Origin: Oligoflexus sp. | GTDB lineage: Bacteria > Bdellovibrionota_B > Oligoflexia > Oligoflexales > Oligoflexaceae | Assembly (NCBI GenBank): GCA_014377445.1 | Contig: JACMPP010000067.1 | Span: 1 to 64,000, forward strand | Direction: 5' to 3' | Length of the DNA: 64,000 bases | Shown: positions 59,720-64,000 of the stretch, in pieces | Layout of the letters: the number at the start of each line of letters is the position of its first letter | Position numbering within the stretch: position 1 is the first letter of the stretch | Made by a program: the position numbers and the translations under genes | Notes under the pieces: model-generated | Database searches by the model: none | Told to the model about the DNA's origin: nothing | Seen by the model: only the letters and a program-made list of their open reading frames with translations

Positions 59720-60574
59720 TTATTCCTCATCCGTTCCAAGGTAGGCGGCCAGAACCCTGGGGTCAGCCTGCACCTCTTTGGGACTGCCTTTGGCGATCAC
59801 TTCTCCATAATTCAAGACCACGATGTGATCGGATATCGACATGACGAGCGACATATCATGTTCGATCACCAGGACCGTCACATGAAATTCGTCCCGAAGT
59901 CTTTTGATCAGAACCGAAAGCTCATCCGTCTCTCTCGGATTGAGTCCTGCAGCCGGCTCATCGAGGCAGATCAAGCGGGGATTGATACACATCGCACGAG
60001 CGATCTCCAGTCGCCTTTGATTGCCGTAGGACAAGGCGCCGGCCGGTGAGTTCGCCAGTGCACCTAAACCGATGATATCGAGCCATTCATAGGCCTTGGC
60101 CAGGGCCCGCGCTTCGGATTTGCGATAGCCCGGCAGATTCAAAAAGCCAGCTAAAAGGTTGCGATTAAGCTGGCGATGCTGCGCAATCAGAAGGTTTTCA
60201 ACAACCGTCATCTCCGCGAAGAGGCGGATATTCTGAAAGGTACGGGCGACTCCGGAGCGCGCGACGAGATGAGTGCCCCCGAACAATCCATAAATAAATT
60301 TCCTGAGACCCTTCAAAGGCCCTTCGGAGAACTTGATGCTCCCGCCCAAAAGCGCGACCAGATCCGTTTGTTTCTGCTCTTTTTGCAGCAGAATACGGCC
60401 CTCCTGGGCGCGATAAAATCCAGTGATACAGTTGAACAGCGTCGTCTTACCTGCACCGTTGGGTCCGATGATGGCGGTGATGCTGTTTTCAGCAACGGCT
60501 AGACTGACTTTATTCAAGGCGATGATGCCGCCGAAACGAAGACTGATAGCTTCGAGCTTTAAAAGTGAGGTCAT
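59720..60574 (-). CDS. livG: Branched-chain amino-acid ABC transporter ATPase LivG
   Basis: The ATG at 60574 overlaps the livM stop (ATGA) and has AGAGGG upstream, giving 284 residues; the 19 further codons upstream are in livM. Motifs: ITAIIGPNGAGKTTLFNCI, ARTFQNIRLF, GALSYGNQRRLEIARAM, LICLDEPAAGLNPRE and LVIEHDMSLVM. There is an insert (about 70-110) between Walker A and the Q-loop, KFSEGPLKGLRKFIYG, longer than in E. coli LivG. Inner-membrane-associated, pairs with LivF. Confidence 0.95.
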   Translation of the reverse strand: MTSLLKLEAISLRFGGIIALNKVSLAVAENSITAIIGPNGAGKTTLFNCITGFYRAQEGRILLQKEQKQTDLVALLGGSIKFSEGPLKGLRKFIYGLFGGTHLVARSGVARTFQNIRLFAEMTVVENLLIAQHRQLNRNLLAGFLNLPGYRKSEARALAKAYEWLDIIGLGALANSPAGALSYGNQRRLEIARAMCINPRLICLDEPAAGLNPRETDELSVLIKRLRDEFHVTVLVIEHDMSLVMSISDHIVVLNYGEVIAKGSPKEVQADPRVLAAYLGTDEE

Positions 60575-61812
60575 GAGCCAGCCCTCTTGAAAAAGGGACG
60601 TCTCTGTTGAATTATCCCGCGCGGTCGCCAAATCATAATGAGCACCATCGCAAAACCAAAGATCAGAATGCGATAGTCCGCGAATTCCCGAAGCACCTCA
60701 GGCATCAGCGTAAGAAAGAGTGCGGCGAGGATCACGCCATAGACCGAACCAAGCCCACCGAGCACAACGATGGCGAGGACCAGAGCCGATTCAAAAAAGC
60801 TGAAAGAGATCGGTGAGACAAAGCCTTGCGAGGCGGCGAAGAACACGCCGGCCACACCACCGATCGAAGCGCCCATGGCAAAGGCCGAAAGCTTGGTCCA
60901 CACATGATTGAGACCGAGACTGCGGCAGGCTATTTCATCTTCACGAAGGGCTTCCCAGGCTCGGCCTATAGGCATGCCGCGGAGTCGACTCACAGCGTAA
61001 AGAGTCAGACCTACAACCGCAAGAAGGACAAGAAAAATAAACGCGTCGAGCATACCGCTGGAATATTCGAGGCCCCATACTTCGTGGAAAGGCACCCCCC
61101 CCTGTGTGACATTCGCCTTGAACTCCCAACCAAAGAATGTAGGAGCCGGTGCATCAACGCCGTTGGGGCCACCGGTGAATGCCATCCAGTTATTGAGTAC
61201 GAGTCGAATAATCTCTCCAAATCCAAGAGTCACAATCGCGAGATAGTCGCCATGCATGCGGAGCACGGGAAAGCCAAGGATCATTCCAAACATACCGGCG
61301 AGCAGCGCAGCCAGAGGGATCGCCGCCCAAAAACCAAGGCCCAGATATTGATGTCCCAGCGCATAGCCATAGGCTCCGACCGCATAGAATCCGACGAAGC
61401 CCAGATCGAGTAGACCCGCGAATCCGACGACCACATTCAGCCCAAGACCAAGAAGAACGTAGATCAAGGCCATGATGCCCACAGCCAGCCAATACTTGGA
61501 AGCGAAGAGAACCAGACTTGCCAGGGCGAGATAGAGGACGAGTCCACCCAAAACGAGTTGGTAGGTTTTGAAGCGCGGGGCTCTGGGTTCAACTTCATGT
61601 TTTTGTTTGGGCGCCAGCCAGGAGGCCGGCAGTAGGCCGGCGATAAATCGCAGGATCAGCACCATCGCTGCGATCTGCAGGGGCGCGGCAAAGCGCGTGG
61701 TAAAATCGTAGCCATTCAAAACCAGACCGGAGAGAGGTCCGGTCAGGATGAGCGTAATGAGGGCTGCAAAAAGGGACAAGAGCATTGTCCGGGATACAGG
61801 GCGACGACTCAT
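60571..61812 (-). CDS. livM: Branched-chain amino-acid permease LivM
   Basis: The ATG at 61812 (start MSRRPVSRTM, 4-base gap after livH) gives 413 residues. Nine or more membrane segments. Family motifs: GLGLNVVVGFAGLLDLGFVGFYAVGAY near the middle, GFPVLRMHGDYLAIVTLGFGEI, GPNGVDAPAP, and the EAA-like loop GRAWEALREDEIACRSLGLN that docks the ATPases. The N-terminal extension (about 100 residues with 3 helices) is typical of LivM. Confidence 0.94.
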   Translation of the reverse strand: MSRRPVSRTMLLSLFAALITLILTGPLSGLVLNGYDFTTRFAAPLQIAAMVLILRFIAGLLPASWLAPKQKHEVEPRAPRFKTYQLVLGGLVLYLALASLVLFASKYWLAVGIMALIYVLLGLGLNVVVGFAGLLDLGFVGFYAVGAYGYALGHQYLGLGFWAAIPLAALLAGMFGMILGFPVLRMHGDYLAIVTLGFGEIIRLVLNNWMAFTGGPNGVDAPAPTFFGWEFKANVTQGGVPFHEVWGLEYSSGMLDAFIFLVLLAVVGLTLYAVSRLRGMPIGRAWEALREDEIACRSLGLNHVWTKLSAFAMGASIGGVAGVFFAASQGFVSPISFSFFESALVLAIVVLGGLGSVYGVILAALFLTLMPEVLREFADYRILIFGFAMVLIMIWRPRGIIQQRRPFFKRAGS

Positions 61813-61816
61813 GCAA

Positions 61817-62734
61817 TCAAACCTTTTCAACCGTTGGTTTTCCCAGCAGACCACTCGGGCGGAAAATCAGAATCCCAACCAGCAGTGCGAAAGCGAAGAC
61901 ATCTTTATAATCCGAACTTACAAAGCCGGCGAAAAGGGATTCGGCGAGACCTAAGAGTATGCCGCCCAGCATGGCGCCTGGCAAAGAGCCGATACCGCCG
62001 AGAACAGCCGCCGTAAAAGCTTTTACGCCCGTTACAAAGCCAACAAAGAAATCGAAGCTGCCATAGTTCAAGGTGATAAGGACGCCAGCGACAGCGGCCA
62101 GTGCCGCGCCGATACCAAAGACCAGAGCGATCACTTTATCCGTGTCGATGCCAAGGATTTGCGCCATCTGGCGATCCTGCTGCGTGGCCCGGCAGGCGCG
62201 ACCAAGGGCGGTGTGTTGCACGACAAAATTGAGGATGGCCATTGCTAATATAGCGACGATGATGATCACCATCTGCATATAGGTGATCTGAAAGAAGTGA
62301 TCTTCCGAGCCCATGCGAAAGACGCCTTCAACCAAAGTGGGAACACCCTGGTTCTTGGCGCCCTGGCTGAGCTGGACATAATTTTGAAGAATCAGGGAAA
62401 CGCCGATCGCTGAGATGAGCGGGGCCAAGCGATTCGCTCGACGCAAAGGGCGATAAGCCAGGCGTTCGATCGTGACACCGAGGAGCGAAGTGAAGACGAT
62501 GGCAAAGACCATCGTGAGGCCGATGAGCAGCCATGGATTACTGATCCCAAAGTAAGCGAGGACAGCGAGACCGATCGCGGTAAGGTAGGCCGAAACCATG
62601 TAGACTTCGCCGTGTGCGAAGTTAATCATCCCGATAATTCCGTAGACCATCGTATAGCCGACTGCGATCAATCCGTAGGTCGAACCCAAGACCAATCCAT
62701 TTACTATCTGCTGACCTAGAACATAGAAATCCAC
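61817..62734 (-). CDS. livH: Branched-chain amino-acid permease LivH
   Basis: The start is most likely the GTG at 62734 (MDFYVLGQQIVNGLVLG), with GAAGAGGG before it; upstream codons cross the livK-livH hairpin. 305 residues. Motifs: GSTYGLIAVGYTMVYGIIGMINFAHGEVYM, RPLRRANRLAPLISAIGVSLILQNY, GRACRATQQDRQMAQILGID (ATPase-docking loop) and VTGVKAFTAAVLGGIGSLPGAMLGG. Inner-membrane partner of LivM. Confidence 0.95.
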   Translation of the reverse strand: MDFYVLGQQIVNGLVLGSTYGLIAVGYTMVYGIIGMINFAHGEVYMVSAYLTAIGLAVLAYFGISNPWLLIGLTMVFAIVFTSLLGVTIERLAYRPLRRANRLAPLISAIGVSLILQNYVQLSQGAKNQGVPTLVEGVFRMGSEDHFFQITYMQMVIIIVAILAMAILNFVVQHTALGRACRATQQDRQMAQILGIDTDKVIALVFGIGAALAAVAGVLITLNYGSFDFFVGFVTGVKAFTAAVLGGIGSLPGAMLGGILLGLAESLFAGFVSSDYKDVFAFALLVGILIFRPSGLLGKPTVEKV

Positions 62735-62750
62735 TCTGCCCTCTTCACAA

Positions 62751-62783
62751 AACAAAAGTATGCCCCGTGAAACACGGGCATAC
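62751..62783 (-). terminator. Attenuator-like terminator between livK and livH
   Basis: On the minus strand GTATGCCCGTG-TTT-CACGGGGCATAC (one bulged base) is followed by TTTTGTTTTG, 19 bases after livK. In an operon this is the usual partial terminator that keeps the binding protein in excess over the membrane parts. Confidence 0.75.
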
Positions 62784-62801
62784 ACTTAATTTAGCATAAG
62801 T

Positions 62802-64000
62802 TTATAGTTTTTTCGCTTGAGTTTCAGCGTATTTGCCGGCTTTGTCCCAGACGTACATCACGTAGGCGGATTTCACGAGATCACCTTTCGGCGACCAGTT
62901 GATTTTGCCCATGACTGTATCCGCACCATTTTCGACGAGCCATTTGGAAAGCTTGCGACCATCTTGAATTTCGCCCGTACCTTTCATCGCCGCAGCTATG
63001 GCTTGAACGGCTGTGTAAGAGTAAAGAGTGTAGCCTTCCGGCTCATATCCGCTCTTGCGGAAGGACTCAACCACGGCTTTGCCAGTCGGGACATTTCTGA
63101 GGTCAGCTCCGAAGGTCATGAAAGCCCCTTCCACAAACTTCACGCCGCCAGCGGCCGAAAGAAAGTCGTTCGAAACGATACCATCGCCTGAGATGAACGA
63201 GGCCTTGAGACCCTGCTCACGCATCTGACGAAGCAAAGGACCCGCTTCGGCATAGAGACCACCGAAGTAGACCACATCGGCTTTCGCCGCTTTGATCTTG
63301 GTGACGATTGCGTTGAAGTCTTTCTCGCCGCGGGTAAGTCCCTCGTAGAGAACAGGATCTTTCTGTCCAAGAATCTTGAGGTGAGCGCGCATCGCATCCG
63401 CGAGGCCCTGACCGTAGGTGTCTTTATCGTGAATCACAGCTACGCTTTTAGCCTTAAGTTCTTTGACGATGAAATTTGCGGCTTCGACGCCCTGCTGATC
63501 ATCGCGACCGCAGGTTCTCATGATGACCGAATAATTCGAAAGCTCGCACTGCTCTTGCTTGGCTTTATCGGTGATCGCCTTACAATCTTTGGCCTTATAA
63601 TTCTCATCTTCCGTCACGCGGGGATTGGTCGAGGCAGGCGTGATCATAAGGACGTTATTTTCGCGATAGATACCGGCGGCTGGAATCGTCGAGGACGAAC
63701 AGAAATGCCCGACGACGGCATTGACCTTGTCGGTGTTCACGAGTTTGTTGGCGACAGATTTCGCCTGAGCTGGCAGACAGGCATCGTCCGCTTTTACCGC
63801 GCGTAGCATGCTCCCGTTTACGCCACCCGCTTTATTGATATCTTCAATCGCCTTCTCTGCACCCTTCCATAGCTGGAGGCCGAAAGGCGCCGATGAACCT
63901 GTATGAGGGCCTGCGACTCCAATGAGGATTTCTTTGCCCGCTGCATGGCCGAGGGCGCTCCAGGACACGAGAGCAATCGATAGGGCAAGGCGAGGAAAAC
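62802..64000 (-). CDS. livK: Branched-chain amino-acid binding protein LivK/LivJ (start beyond window edge)
   Basis: The frame stays open to the last base, and the codons upstream of the GTG at 63968 spell a signal peptide (PRLALSIALVSWSALGHA, cleavage before AGKE), so the true start lies just outside. Mature part: LIGVAGPHTGSSAPFG, GVNGSMLRAVKADDACLPAQ, VVGHFCSSSTIPAAGIY, ITPASTNPRVTE, KSVAVIHDKDTYGQGLAD and YEPEGYTLYSYTAVQA, all typical. There is an added Cys pair (KAKDCKAITDKAKQEQCELS) that is not in E. coli LivJ/K and may form a disulfide. It is the periplasmic receptor for the LivHMGF transporter encoded next. Confidence 0.93.
   Translation of the reverse strand, partial: FPRLALSIALVSWSALGHAAGKEILIGVAGPHTGSSAPFGLQLWKGAEKAIEDINKAGGVNGSMLRAVKADDACLPAQAKSVANKLVNTDKVNAVVGHFCSSSTIPAAGIYRENNVLMITPASTNPRVTEDENYKAKDCKAITDKAKQEQCELSNYSVIMRTCGRDDQQGVEAANFIVKELKAKSVAVIHDKDTYGQGLADAMRAHLKILGQKDPVLYEGLTRGEKDFNAIVTKIKAAKADVVYFGGLYAEAGPLLRQMREQGLKASFISGDGIVSNDFLSAAGGVKFVEGAFMTFGADLRNVPTGKAVVESFRKSGYEPEGYTLYSYTAVQAIAAAMKGTGEIQDGRKLSKWLVENGADTVMGKINWSPKGDLVKSAYVMYVWDKAGKYAETQAKKL

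Noticed and set aside
1-64000. tRNA, CRISPR, transposase, integrase, phage or toxin-antitoxin genes
   Set aside because: I looked for repeat-spacer arrays, DDE or tyrosine recombinase motifs and tRNA T-loop patterns and found none I could support.

Overview
The window looks like the chromosome of a Gram-negative bacterium of the Bdellovibrionota/Oligoflexia type. This is inferred from content, with no marker gene to prove it: lipoproteins and outer-membrane barrels, a bifunctional PBP1B, proteobacterial-style RlmM, ApaG and SrkA, but also a eukaryote-like type II glutamine synthetase, a class I lysyl-tRNA synthetase, CotH and VTC-domain proteins, and large kinase/GGDEF and TPR/winged-helix regulators. 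GC is moderate. I saw no tRNA, rRNA, CRISPR array, insertion sequence or phage block. Genes lie on both strands in short operons, many ending in clear hairpin-plus-T terminators.

Layout. 1-6.9 kb: the end of an unknown gene, a large Ig-like lipoprotein, glutamine synthetase II, a tRNA-dihydrouridine synthase and serS. 7-20 kb: a metallo-beta-lactamase/cyclic-nucleotide-domain protein, a gloA remnant, two envelope proteins, class I LysRS, a DUF1820-like protein, receiver/PilZ-like and double-FHA signalling proteins, a TPR-winged-helix regulator overlapping a secreted protein, nadA and srkA. 20-32 kb: an SH3 lipoprotein, a SWIM-SNF2 ATPase, an M13 peptidase, an ABC1 kinase, alkB, rlmM and the kbl-tdh threonine catabolism operon. 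32-34.5 kb: a ricin-fold lipoprotein, a 42-codon small gene with its own terminator, and a polyprenyl-phosphate sugar transferase.

34.6-39.4 kb is the most interesting unit. It is a five-gene minus-strand operon: VTC-type polyphosphate polymerase domain, DUF4956 membrane protein, membrane-anchored phytase-like/propeller protein, outer-membrane barrel, CotH-kinase-like lipoprotein. It runs from cytoplasm to outer membrane and may be an anionic-polymer or cell-surface phosphorylation system. Next comes a 1662-residue kinase-AAA-TPR-GAF-GGDEF protein, divergent from a FabG4-like reductase.

46-54 kb: a mono-haem-motif lipoprotein, apaG, a barrel protein, and a tightly coupled DUF2760-Hsp70-Hsp70/DUF3731 operon. 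53.8-58.9 kb: a PBP1B-lipoprotein pair, a DUF4360-like secreted protein and a PDZ-thioredoxin. 59-64 kb: a branched-chain amino-acid ABC transporter, livK-livH-livM-livG-livF, with an attenuator-like hairpin after livK. The livK start lies beyond the window edge.
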